From contig NZ_JWMA01000018.1 of NCBI RefSeq assembly GCF_000812465.1, positions 62,001-126,000 on the forward strand: a DNA stretch of 64,000 nucleotides, written 5' to 3'. The translations under genes and the position numbers were made by a program. The notes below the pieces were generated by a model. The model saw nothing but the letters and a program-made list of their open reading frames with translations. It did no database searches and was not told the origin of the DNA. The stretch comes from Cupriavidus sp. IDO (GTDB lineage: Bacteria > Pseudomonadota > Gammaproteobacteria > Burkholderiales > Burkholderiaceae). Of this stretch, positions 47,043-54,757 are shown one piece after another (the stretch's first letter is position 1; every line of letters starts with the position of its first letter).

Positions 47043-47122
47043 CTCCTTGGGTGTCTGTACGAAAGACGTAAAAAGAGGGGCCATGCCGGCCCCTCAGGTG
47101 TTCTCTTGCTGGCCCGCGACGC

Positions 47123-48046
47123 TCAGTAGCGGCCGCAGAGCAGGTATTCCATCAGCGCCTTCTGCACGTGTAGGCGGTTTTCCGCTTCTTCCCACACCAC
47201 GCTCTTCGGGCCGTCGATGACCGCGGCCTCGACTTCCTCGCCGCGGTGCGCCGGCAGGCAATGCATGAACAGGGCGTCGGGTTCGGCACGGTCCATCATC
47301 GCCGTCGTCACCATCCAGTTCTGGAAGGCGCGCTTGCGGGCATCATTCTCGGCCTCGAAGCCCATGCTGGTCCAGACATCGGTGGTGACCAGGCTCGCGC
47401 CCTGGCAGGCCGCCAGCGGATCGTCGAAGACCTTGACGAGGCCCGCCGCCGACGCCGGCACCATGGCCGAATCAAGCTGGTACCCCGGTGGCGCCGAAAA
47501 ATGGAAGGTGAAGCCGAGACGCTCGGCGGCCTGGATCCAGGTGTACGCCATGTTGTTGGCGTCGCCGATCCACGCCACCGTCTTGCCGCGGATGCTGCCG
47601 CGCTGCTCGATGTAGGTGAAGATGTCGGCCAGCACCTGGCACGGATGGTATTCGTTGGTCAGGCCGTTGATGACCGGCACGCGCGAGTGGGCGGCAAAAC
47701 GCTCGATGATGTCCTGGCCAAAGGTGCGGATCATGATGATGTCCACCATCCGCGAAATGACCTGTGCGGCATCTTCGATCGGCTCGCCGCGGCCCAGCTG
47801 CGAGTCACGGGTGTTCAGGAACACCGCGTGGCCGCCCAGCTGGTGGATGCCGGCCTCGAACGACAGGCGCGTGCGCGTTGAATTCTTCTCGAAGATCATG
47901 GCCAGCGTGCGGTCGTGCAGCGGATGCCATGTCTCGTAGTTCTTGAACTTGGCCTTCAGGATCCGTGCGCGATCCAGCAGGTACTCGTACTCGTCGGGAG
48001 TGAGATCGCTGAACTGGAGGTAATGCTTGATCGGGGTTGAGCTCAT
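47123..48046 (-). CDS. argF: Ornithine carbamoyltransferase
   Basis: A 307-residue OTCase making citrulline from ornithine and carbamoyl phosphate in arginine synthesis. The carbamoyl-phosphate loop is EKNSTRTRLSFE, HPCQ is in NEYHPCQVLAD, and the ornithine site is FMHCLPAHRGEE. The ATG at 48046 has no good Shine-Dalgarno sequence; it lies at the end of the U-rich tail of a large hairpin, behind a 15-codon leader with two CGA Arg codons. The setting suggests attenuation. OTCase rather than aspartate carbamoyltransferase is clear from HCLP. Confidence 0.95.
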   Translation of the reverse strand: MSSTPIKHYLQFSDLTPDEYEYLLDRARILKAKFKNYETWHPLHDRTLAMIFEKNSTRTRLSFEAGIHQLGGHAVFLNTRDSQLGRGEPIEDAAQVISRMVDIIMIRTFGQDIIERFAAHSRVPVINGLTNEYHPCQVLADIFTYIEQRGSIRGKTVAWIGDANNMAYTWIQAAERLGFTFHFSAPPGYQLDSAMVPASAAGLVKVFDDPLAACQGASLVTTDVWTSMGFEAENDARKRAFQNWMVTTAMMDRAEPDALFMHCLPAHRGEEVEAAVIDGPKSVVWEEAENRLHVQKALMEYLLCGRY

Positions 48047-48121
48047 AAAACAAAGAAGGCGGCTCGGTGGGGACACGCCGTCACGAGGAATTCATGCCGG
48101 AGCGTGTCGCGGAGCCGCCTT
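48046..48121 (-). terminator. Terminator-like attenuator hairpin in the argF leader
   Basis: On the minus strand AAGGCGGCTC (48121..48112) pairs with GAGCCGCCTT (48065..48056), and inside it GACACGC (48108..48102) pairs with GCGTGTC (48078..48072). A U-rich tail, CTTTGTTTT, runs up to the argF ATG. The 5' arm overlaps codons 7-14 of the leader peptide, so a ribosome paused there would prevent folding. The large loop (23 nt) makes it weaker than a classic terminator. Confidence 0.6.
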
Positions 48122-48139
48122 TCGCGTCGCTTGCGCCAT
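48092..48139 (-). CDS. Short leader peptide upstream of argF (putative)
   Basis: A 15-codon frame, MAQATRKAAPRHAPA then TGA, starting 93 nt upstream of argF. Codons 6 and 11 are CGA, an Arg triplet that is rare in GC-rich genomes. A TATGAT -10 box places the transcription start about 6 nt before the ATG. The peptide runs across the 5' arm of the hairpin. Translation is not proven, and no ribosome-binding site fits, so initiation would be near-leaderless. Its similarity in design to the argD leader is the main support. Confidence 0.5.
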   Translation of the reverse strand: MAQATRKAAPRHAPA

Positions 48140-48151
48140 TTAACTGCAAGA

Positions 48152-48180
48152 ATCATAAGGGATTATTCCTGCTTTGGCGA
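48152..48180 (-). promoter_or_regulatory. Candidate argF promoter
   Basis: TCGCCA (48180..48175) and TATGAT (48157..48152) have a 17-bp spacer; each matches consensus at 4-5 of 6 bases. The start would fall near 48145. The sequence AATAATCCCTTATGATT overlapping it is an imperfect dyad that could be an operator, but it is not a convincing ARG box. Confidence 0.5.
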
Positions 48181-48472
48181 GCCCGGGCCAACCCGCCCCG
48201 GCGCGCATTGACAGGTTTCTGACAGGAATTCGCCGCCCCCCGGCCCTATGCGCAACTCTTATATAAGATATAATACTCGCTGATTCACGCGGGGCCCGGC
48301 ATACCCTTGCCGCCGCCCGCCGCCGGCATCAAAAGTGCCCCCGCAGACACCGACGCCCCGCCATCCCGGCTGGAAAAAGGAGCGAACCAAACGCTCTCCG
48401 GCCGCGTCAAACGGGCGCGCGTTTCGCGGGTTTACCGTCGAGTCTCCAGCCTCACCCGCAGTGTCCAGTCTC
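48181..48472. other. Intergenic region between argF leader and the DUF3579 gene
   Basis: About 290 bp of divergent upstream sequence. It holds the TCTTATATAAGA palindrome with an adjoining TATAAT (48257-48274). The remaining 200 bp before the DUF3579 start would be its 5' untranslated region and shows no clear gene or terminator. Confidence 0.45.
48257..48274 (+). promoter_or_regulatory. TCTTATATAAGA palindrome joined to a TATAAT box
   Basis: TCTTATATAAGA (48257-48268) is directly followed by TATAAT (48269-48274). It is identical in its 12-bp core to the site upstream of icd (43332-43345). A protein bound here would cover the spacer of the promoter reading toward the DUF3579 gene. No consensus -35 box is visible, so activation by the bound factor is also possible. 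Confidence 0.6.
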
Positions 48473-48772
48473 ATGACCCCCAACGTTCGCGAATATTTCA
48501 TTCAAGGCATTACCAAGGAAGGCAAGACCTTCCGCCCGAGCGACTGGGCTGAACGACTGTGCGGCGTGATGGCGCAATTCCGCCCCGAGGGCGATAGCGG
48601 CGACCCCCGCCTGACCTACTCTCCCTACGTCCGCCCGATCTTCGCCGGCAACGTGAAATGCGTGGTGGTGGATGTGCGCCTGCGCGAGATCGAACCAAAG
48701 GCGCTGGATTTCGTGCTGAACTTCGCGCGCGACAACAACCTGCAGCTGGTCGAGGCCTGTTCGCTGGAATAA
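48473..48772 (+). CDS. DUF3579-family protein
   Basis: A 99-residue cytoplasmic protein conserved in beta-proteobacteria with no assigned function. MTPNVREYFIQGITKEGKTF and RPSDWAERLCGVMAQFRPEG are its recognisable start, and NVKCVVVDVRLREIEPKALD and FVLNFARDNNLQLVEACSLE the rest. No signal peptide or membrane segment. The ATG follows an untranslated leader of about 190 nt if the TATAAT at 48269 is used. It converges on rpsT over a shared terminator. Confidence 0.85.
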   Translation: MTPNVREYFIQGITKEGKTFRPSDWAERLCGVMAQFRPEGDSGDPRLTYSPYVRPIFAGNVKCVVVDVRLREIEPKALDFVLNFARDNNLQLVEACSLE

Positions 48773-48800
48773 GCGGCACTGGCGACCGGAGCCGGAAAAC

Positions 48801-48831
48801 AAAAAAGCTCGTCTGACGACGAGCTTTTTTT
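48801..48831. terminator. Bidirectional terminator between the DUF3579 gene and rpsT
   Basis: GCTCGTC (48807-48813) and GACGAGC (48818-48824) with a TGAC loop, flanked by six A and seven T. It can terminate both convergent genes. Confidence 0.93.
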
Positions 48832-48887
48832 GTGGGCGGATACCTGAGGCATCCACCGGAGGGCCGCCGAAGCGGCCCAGGCAACTA

Positions 48888-49154
48888 TCAGGCAGCCATC
48901 GACTTGATAGCGGCCGACAGGCGCGACTTGTGACGTGCAGCCTTGTTCTTGTGCACGATCTTCTTGTCAGCGATGCTGTCGATCACGGCTTGCGAGTTCT
49001 TGAAGATCTCGGCAGCAGCGGCCTTGTCGCCGGCGTCGATCGCCTTGCGGACAGCCTTGACGGCGGTACGCAGACGCGAGCGCAGGCTGGAGTTGTGAGC
49101 GTTCTGGGCAACGGCTTGGCGAGCGCGCTTGCGGGCTTGTGCGGAATTTGCCAT
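48888..49154 (-). CDS. rpsT: 30S ribosomal protein S20
   Basis: An 88-residue S20 beginning [20 protein letters not shown], a helical bundle that binds 16S rRNA early in assembly. [20 protein letters not shown] and [20 protein letters not shown] are conserved. It is monocistronic with its own promoter and a leader of about 115 nt; S20 autoregulates translation in E. coli. Confidence 0.98.
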   Translation of the reverse strand: MANSAQARKRARQAVAQNAHNSSLRSRLRTAVKAVRKAIDAGDKAAAAEIFKNSQAVIDSIADKKIVHKNKAARHKSRLSAAIKSMAA

Positions 49155-49274
49155 TTAAATAAGTACCTTGAATTCAGATGCGTGCCGCGGGGGACACAAC
49201 AATTAAGTCATATCAAGCGACCCGGGATGCACTGACACACGAATCCGGAACGCAACTGTCCTTGTGAATCGGCA

Positions 49275-49304
49275 ATTATACACACAGCAACGCACGCGGC
49301 GCAA
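49275..49304 (-). promoter_or_regulatory. rpsT promoter
   Basis: On the minus strand TTGCGC (49304..49299) and TATAAT (49280..49275) have an 18-bp spacer, giving a leader of about 115 nt before rpsT. Confidence 0.65.
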
Positions 49305-49354
49305 GGCTGCCGGCAGCCCAGATTCTGGCGAGGGCTTCCGCGCCGGCCGGTCCG

Positions 49355-49360
49355 TATAAT
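49355..49360 (+). promoter_or_regulatory. -10 box upstream of murJ
   Basis: TATAAT (49355-49360) gives an expected start near 49367. The -35 region is GC-rich and not recognisable. It precedes both candidate murJ start codons (49413, 49497). Confidence 0.5.
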
Positions 49361-49496
49361 ATGCGCCACATCGGCCGGGACGGCGTGGCGCCCCGGCAAC
49401 TTTGCCGCCCGGATGGCGTCTGAACAGCGTCCCGGCGCCGCACCCAGGGGTGCCTGCGTCACTTCCCCGCCCGATTCACCCGATTCCCGACCCATC

Positions 49497-51047
49497 TTGA
49501 ACCTGCTCAAAGCGCTTGCCACCATAAGCAGCCTGACGATGCTCTCGCGCATCACCGGGCTTGTGCGCGAGATCCTGATCGCTCGCGCGTTCGGCGCCTC
49601 GGACATGACCGACGCCTTCAACGTGGCCTTCCGCATCCCCAACCTGCTGCGAAGGATCTTTGGCGAAGGCGCGTTCTCCCAGGCGTTCGTCCCGATCCTG
49701 GGTGAATACCACGGCAAGCGCGGCGAAGCCGAGACCCGGCAACTGATCGATTCCGTCGCCACCGTCATGACGTGGGCGCTGATGGCGGTCTCCCTGCTGG
49801 GCGTGATCGGCGCGCCGCTCGTGATGACCGCCGTGGCAACGGGCTTTCGCGGGCAGAGCGAGACCTACATCGCCGCCGTGTTCATGACCCGGGTGATGTT
49901 CCCGTACATCGGGCTGATCTCGCTGGTGGCGCTGGCCTCGGGCATCCTGAACACCTGGCGCAAATTTGCGGTGCCCGCCTTCACGCCGGTGCTGCTCAAT
50001 CTGTGCCTGATCTTCGCCGCCCTGTTCGTCGGCCCGCACATGCAGCAGCCCATCTATGCGCAGGCGTGGGGCGTGCTGGTCGGCGGCATCCTGCAGCTGG
50101 TGATCCAGGTCCCGGCGCTGAAGCGCCTGGGCGTAATGCCGCGCATACGCTTCAATATGCGCGCAGCGTGGGCGGATCAGGGCGTGCGGCGCGTGCTGCG
50201 CCAGATGGGCCCGGCACTGCTCGCGGTCTCGGTGGCACAGATCAGCCTGATCATCAACACCAATATCGCCTCGCACCTGGCTGCCGGCAGCGTGTCGTAC
50301 CTGACCTATGCCGACCGGTTGATGGAGTTCCCAACCGCCCTGCTCGGCGTTGCACTGGGCACGATCCTGCTGCCAAGCCTGTCGAAGGCCAGCGCGCAAG
50401 GTGACCGCGGGGAGTACTCCGGACTGCTCGACTGGGGCCTGCGCCTGACCTTCCTGCTGGCCGTGCCGTGCGCGGTCGGCCTGTTCGTGTTCGGCGCACC
50501 GCTGACCGCCGTGCTGTTCAACTACGGGAAGTTCAATGCCCACGCGGTGGAGATGACGCGCCAGGCGCTGGTGTCGTACGGCACCGGCCTGCTCGGCCTG
50601 ATCGTCATCAAGATCCTCGCGCCCGGGTTTTATGCGCGGCAGGACATCCGCACGCCGGTCAAGATCGCGCTGCTGGTGCTGGTCATCACGCAGCTGTGCA
50701 ACTACCTGTTCGTGCCCTACCTCGGCCACGCGGGGCTGGCGCTGTCGATCAGCGTCGGCGCCTCGATCAACGCCCTGCTCCTGTTCTTCGGCCTGCGCCG
50801 GCGCGGCTTGTACAAGCCGGGGCCTGGCTGGTGGCTGTTCCTGGCGCAACTGACCACCTCTGTACTGCTGCTCGCCGGCATGCTGCTCTGGTTTGCGCGC
50901 AACTATGACTGGATCGGCCTGGGCGCCACACCGCTGCTGCGCATCGCGCTGCTGGCTTCCTGCCTGGTACTTGCGGCGGTTGTCTACTTCGGTACACTGT
51001 GGCTCATGGGCCTGAGATTTTCAGCCTTCAAGCGCCGGGCCGGCTAA
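49497..51047 (+). CDS. murJ: Lipid II flippase MurJ
   Basis: A 516-residue MOP-superfamily flippase moving lipid II across the inner membrane. NLLKALATISSLTMLSRITG begins the first helix, and RITGLVREILIARAFGASDM and FRIPNLLRRIFGEGAFSQAF are MurJ hallmarks. About 14 hydrophobic segments follow. The start is uncertain: TTG 49497 matches the usual family N-terminus (M-N-L-L-K); ATG 49413 would add 28 Pro/Arg-rich residues. Neither has a Shine-Dalgarno sequence. Divergent from rpsT, a widely conserved pairing. Confidence 0.92.
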   Translation: MNLLKALATISSLTMLSRITGLVREILIARAFGASDMTDAFNVAFRIPNLLRRIFGEGAFSQAFVPILGEYHGKRGEAETRQLIDSVATVMTWALMAVSLLGVIGAPLVMTAVATGFRGQSETYIAAVFMTRVMFPYIGLISLVALASGILNTWRKFAVPAFTPVLLNLCLIFAALFVGPHMQQPIYAQAWGVLVGGILQLVIQVPALKRLGVMPRIRFNMRAAWADQGVRRVLRQMGPALLAVSVAQISLIINTNIASHLAAGSVSYLTYADRLMEFPTALLGVALGTILLPSLSKASAQGDRGEYSGLLDWGLRLTFLLAVPCAVGLFVFGAPLTAVLFNYGKFNAHAVEMTRQALVSYGTGLLGLIVIKILAPGFYARQDIRTPVKIALLVLVITQLCNYLFVPYLGHAGLALSISVGASINALLLFFGLRRRGLYKPGPGWWLFLAQLTTSVLLLAGMLLWFARNYDWIGLGATPLLRIALLASCLVLAAVVYFGTLWLMGLRFSAFKRRAG

Positions 51048-51085
51048 GGTGCAGTGAAATCAGCCGGCCGCATCAGGAACCCGCG

Positions 51086-51934
51086 ATGACAACCACGAAA
51101 GTCCTGGATTACTTCGCCAGCCTCGTGGCAGACGAAAACGGCATCCCGCTGACCGAAACCGCGCTGTCGGTCGCGCAGGACGCCTACCCGGATCTGGACA
51201 TACAAGGGGAGTTGGCGGCGCTGGACGTGCTGGCACTTCGCCTGAAGCGCAGGATTGCCGAAGGCACCCCCGCCATCCAGCGGCTGCGTCTGCTGAATCA
51301 TTTCTTCTACCGCGACCTGGGCTTCGGCCCGAACGCGAACGACTACTACGATCCTGACAACTCCTACCTCAACGTCGTGCTGAAGCAGCGGCGCGGCATC
51401 CCGATTTCACTGGCGGTCCTGTACATGGAACTGGGCCAGCAGATCGGACTGCCGCTCAAGGGCGTGTCCTTCCCCAACCATTTCCTGGTGCGCATGTCGA
51501 TTCCGGCCGGCGAAGTGGTGCTGGACCCGCTCACCGGCGAAACGCTTTCGAAGGAGCAGTTGCAGGAGATGCTCGATCCGCACCTGGAGCGCGAAGGCAT
51601 TGCCGACCCCAACCAGGTGCCGCTGGGGCTGTTCCTGCAGGCGGCGAGCCATCGGGAGATCGTTGCGCGCATGCTGCGCAACCTGAAGGCGATCTATCTG
51701 CAGGAATCGCGCTGGCAGCGGTTGCTGGCGGTGCAGAACCGGCTGGTCATCCTGCTGCCGGGATCGATCGAGGAAGTCCGCGACCGCGGACTGGCGTATG
51801 CCAACCTGGAGTGTTTCCGCCCGGCGCTGGCCGATCTGGAAGCTTATGTCCAGGCGCGGCCCGATGCGGCCGACATCACCCAGATTCGCGACCGCATGCC
51901 GGCGCTGCGGATGATGAGCCGCAGCCTTAACTAA
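51086..51934 (+). CDS. SirB1-family transglutaminase-like/TPR protein
   Basis: A 282-residue SirB1-like protein. The transglutaminase-like core is QRRGIPISLAVLYMELGQQI and GVSFPNHFLVR, without a complete catalytic Cys-His-Asp triad that I can point to. A C-terminal tetratricopeptide-like helical segment follows (RGLAYANLECFRPALADLEA). In many proteobacteria this gene lies near prmC or murJ and its function is unknown. It starts at ATG 51086, 38 bp after murJ, and is probably co-transcribed. Confidence 0.85.
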   Translation: MTTTKVLDYFASLVADENGIPLTETALSVAQDAYPDLDIQGELAALDVLALRLKRRIAEGTPAIQRLRLLNHFFYRDLGFGPNANDYYDPDNSYLNVVLKQRRGIPISLAVLYMELGQQIGLPLKGVSFPNHFLVRMSIPAGEVVLDPLTGETLSKEQLQEMLDPHLEREGIADPNQVPLGLFLQAASHREIVARMLRNLKAIYLQESRWQRLLAVQNRLVILLPGSIEEVRDRGLAYANLECFRPALADLEAYVQARPDAADITQIRDRMPALRMMSRSLN

Positions 51935-51955
51935 GGCCGCGGCAATGTCTGAGTC

Positions 51956-52618
51956 CTATCGCTCTGCTTGCGAGGGGCGCTTGTTGCCCCGCACCAGCTT
52001 CCACAGGCCGCCCAGCACCAGCGGCACCACGGCCGCGCCGATGCCGGCCAGCACGATCAGGTTCAGGTACTGCTTGATGAAAGGCAGGTTGCCGAAGAAA
52101 TAGCCGGCGAACACCAGGCCGGCAACCCAGCCCACGGCCCCGATCACGTTGAAGAACTGGAAGCGCGCGAACGTCATCTGCGATACGCCGGCCACGAACG
52201 GCGCAAAGGTACGCACGATGGGGACGAAGCGCGCCATGATCAGCGTCTTGCCGCCATGCCGCTCGTAGAAATCGTGCGTGCGACGCAGCGCATTCTGGTC
52301 GAGGAAGCGCCACTGGTGATCGAACACCTTTGGCCCGATCCAGCTGCCGATCATGTAGTTCACGGTGTTGCCACCGATCGCCGCCACCAGCAGCAACCCG
52401 ATCAGCACCCATTCGTTCATGGCGCCAGTGGCGCAGAACGCCCCGGCGATAAACAGCAGGGAATCGCCCGGCAGGAACGGCACCACGACCAGCCCGGTCT
52501 CGGCAAACACGATCGCAGACAGGAGGGCGTAGACCCAGGCGCCATACTGCTGAATGACGGTACCCAGGTATTTGTCGACGTGCAGCAGCATGTCGATGAA
52601 CTGCAAAGCGAGATCCAA
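51956..52618 (-). CDS. DedA-family inner-membrane protein
   Basis: A 220-residue DedA/VTT-domain protein. ETGLVVVPFLPGDSLLFIAG and ARFVPIVRTFAPFVAGVSQM are the hallmark loops with conserved acidic and basic residues. Members flip undecaprenyl phosphate or phosphatidylethanolamine and support proton-motive force. Both possible starts are TTG: 52618 (M-D-L-A-L-Q) is preferred over 52669 because it gives the usual length and has a GGGGAA stretch 5 nt upstream. Convergent with the SirB1-like gene. Confidence 0.88.
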   Translation of the reverse strand: MDLALQFIDMLLHVDKYLGTVIQQYGAWVYALLSAIVFAETGLVVVPFLPGDSLLFIAGAFCATGAMNEWVLIGLLLVAAIGGNTVNYMIGSWIGPKVFDHQWRFLDQNALRRTHDFYERHGGKTLIMARFVPIVRTFAPFVAGVSQMTFARFQFFNVIGAVGWVAGLVFAGYFFGNLPFIKQYLNLIVLAGIGAAVVPLVLGGLWKLVRGNKRPSQAER

Positions 52619-52707
52619 GTCGTTCCCCGTTTCAGGTATTGGTAATAAGCCTAACGCAGCATCATACAAGAGCCGCCCGACGCATTGGTCACCCGACGGG
52701 GTGTCCC

Positions 52708-52735
52708 CTGAGAAACCGGCCCGCGCACGTATAAT
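52708..52735 (+). promoter_or_regulatory. mutL promoter, leaderless type
   Basis: CTGAGA (52708-52713) and TATAAT (52730-52735) have a 16-bp spacer. Only CGCCGC lies between the -10 box and the mutL ATG at 52742, so transcription should begin on or next to the start codon. Confidence 0.6.
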
Positions 52736-52741
52736 CGCCGC

Positions 52742-54706
52742 ATGCCAGTTTCCGCCTCCCGCACCGCCCAGCCGCCTCGCCCGATCCGGCCGCTGCCCGA
52801 CCAGCTCATCAGCCAGATCGCCGCCGGCGAAGTGGTGGAGCGCCCGGCGTCAGTGGTCAAGGAACTGCTCGAGAACGCACTTGACGCCGGCGCCAGCCAG
52901 CTCGGCGTCCGGCTGGAAGAAGGCGGCGTGCGCCGCATCGTCATCACCGACAACGGCTGCGGCATTCCTGCCGGCGAACTGCCGGTTGCCCTGATGCGGC
53001 ATGCCACCAGCAAGATTGCATCGCTCGATGAACTGGAAGCGGTCCTGACGCTCGGCTTTCGCGGCGAGGCGCTGGCCTCGATTGCCTCGGTCTCGCAACT
53101 GAGCCTGACCAGCCGGACCGCAGCCGACCCGCATGCCACCCAGGTCAGCGCCGATACCGGCACCTTGCAGCCCGCCTCGGGCGGCGTCGGCACAACCGTC
53201 GACGTACAGCATCTCTACTTCAACACGCCAGCGCGCAGAAAGTTCCTCAAATCGGAACAGACCGAACTGGGACATTGCCTGGAGATGGTGCGGCGGGCCG
53301 CACTGGCGCGGCCGGACGTGGCCATTTCGGTCCATCACAACGGCAAGCCGCTGGAGCACTGGAACGCCGGCGACGTCGCCACCCGTACCGCGCAGGTGCT
53401 AGGCAGCGATTTCGCGCGCGCGCGCCTGCCGCTGGACGAAGCGGCCGACACGCTCCACCTCTATGGCTTTGCCGGCCTGCCGACGGCCTCGCGCGGGCGG
53501 CCCGACCAGCAGTATTTCTTCGTCAACGGCCGCTTCGTGCGCGACAAGCTGCTCACGCACGCCGTCCGCAGCGCCTACCAGGACGTGCTGCACGGCGACC
53601 GCTTCCCGTCATACGTGCTGTGCCTGGACTTGCCGCCCGAGATGGTCGACGTGAACGTCCACCCGTCCAAGATCGAAGTGCGCTTCCGCGAATCGCGCGC
53701 GGTGCACCAGTTCGTCTATCACGCGGTCCAGCGCTGCCTGGCCCGCCAGGCGGGCGAGAACGGCGATAGCCTGCATACCGACGCGGAGGCGCGCGCCGCA
53801 GCGGCCATGCCGGTGATGGGAAATGGCGGCTACGCGCCGTCCCCGCGCCCCGGCCAGGGCGCCGGCGGCCAGTGGATCAACTATTCGGCCGCGCGGCAGA
53901 CCGAGCTTGGCATCGCCCAGCCCCGCCAGGCGTACCTGGGCATGGTGCGCGAAGCCACCAGCCCGGCGATGTCGCGGCCCTACATGCCGTCGTCCCAGCC
54001 GCCCGCATGGCTCGCCGATGCCCAGGCCGCCCGCGCCGAGGATCCCCCCGGGCTGCTCGACCGCCTGCCGGCCGGCGCCGCAATAGCGAATGGCAATGCC
54101 GGGCAGGACCACCAGACCGACGAACATCCGCTTGGCTATGCCATCGCCCAGTTGCACGGCATCTACGTGCTCGCGCAGAACGCCCGCGGACTGGTGCTGG
54201 TGGACATGCATGCCGCGCACGAACGCATCCTGTACGAACAGATCAAGGCCGGACTCGATGCCCGCGACCTCGCCGTGCAGCCGCTGCTGATTCCTGTCAC
54301 GCTGCCCGCCAGCCCGGTCGAGGTCGGCGCCACCGAAGAACACCAGGAAACGCTGACGCTGCTGGGCTTCGACATCGCCCCGGTGTCGCCCACCACGCTG
54401 GCGGTGCGCGCCGTGCCGGCACTGCTGCAGCAGGCCGATGCCGAGGCGCTGGCCCGCGACGTGCTGCGCGACCTGCACGCCTACGGAGGCTCGCGCGTGC
54501 TGGCCGAGCGCCGCAACGAACTGCTGGCCACGCTCGCCTGCCATAGCGCGGTGCGCGCCAACCGCAAGCTCACGCTGGAAGAGATGAACGCGCTGCTGCG
54601 CCAGATGGAACAGACCGAGCGTGCCGACCAGTGCAACCACGGCCGGCCGACCTGGGTGCAACTGTCGGTGGCGGAGCTTGACCGGTTGTTCCTGCGCGGG
54701 CAGTAA
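52742..54706 (+). CDS. mutL: DNA mismatch repair protein MutL
   Basis: A 654-residue MutL. The GHKL ATPase has LISQIAAGEVVERPASVVKE, LENALDAGA, ITDNGCGIP and GFRGEALASIASV. A Pro/Ala-rich linker (about 360-470) joins the C-terminal dimerisation domain, which contains DMHAAHERILYEQ, QCNHGRPTW and a terminal FLR. These fit the endonuclease motifs DQHA(X)2E(X)4E (with Met for Gln), C(P/N)HGRP and FxR, so this is probably a nicking MutL of a MutH-less system. No mutS or mutH is nearby. Followed by miaA, as in many proteobacteria. Confidence 0.96.
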   Translation: MPVSASRTAQPPRPIRPLPDQLISQIAAGEVVERPASVVKELLENALDAGASQLGVRLEEGGVRRIVITDNGCGIPAGELPVALMRHATSKIASLDELEAVLTLGFRGEALASIASVSQLSLTSRTAADPHATQVSADTGTLQPASGGVGTTVDVQHLYFNTPARRKFLKSEQTELGHCLEMVRRAALARPDVAISVHHNGKPLEHWNAGDVATRTAQVLGSDFARARLPLDEAADTLHLYGFAGLPTASRGRPDQQYFFVNGRFVRDKLLTHAVRSAYQDVLHGDRFPSYVLCLDLPPEMVDVNVHPSKIEVRFRESRAVHQFVYHAVQRCLARQAGENGDSLHTDAEARAAAAMPVMGNGGYAPSPRPGQGAGGQWINYSAARQTELGIAQPRQAYLGMVREATSPAMSRPYMPSSQPPAWLADAQAARAEDPPGLLDRLPAGAAIANGNAGQDHQTDEHPLGYAIAQLHGIYVLAQNARGLVLVDMHAAHERILYEQIKAGLDARDLAVQPLLIPVTLPASPVEVGATEEHQETLTLLGFDIAPVSPTTLAVRAVPALLQQADAEALARDVLRDLHAYGGSRVLAERRNELLATLACHSAVRANRKLTLEEMNALLRQMEQTERADQCNHGRPTWVQLSVAELDRLFLRGQ

Positions 54707-54757
54707 GCTTCCGCCCCCGCCTCACGATTCTCCAGTACCTGCGTCCCCGCATTGCCG

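Noticed and set aside
48152..48168. ARG box for an ArgR-type repressor at argF
   Set aside because: AATAATCCCTTATGATT is only a partial dyad and does not match the 18-bp ARG box consensus well enough.
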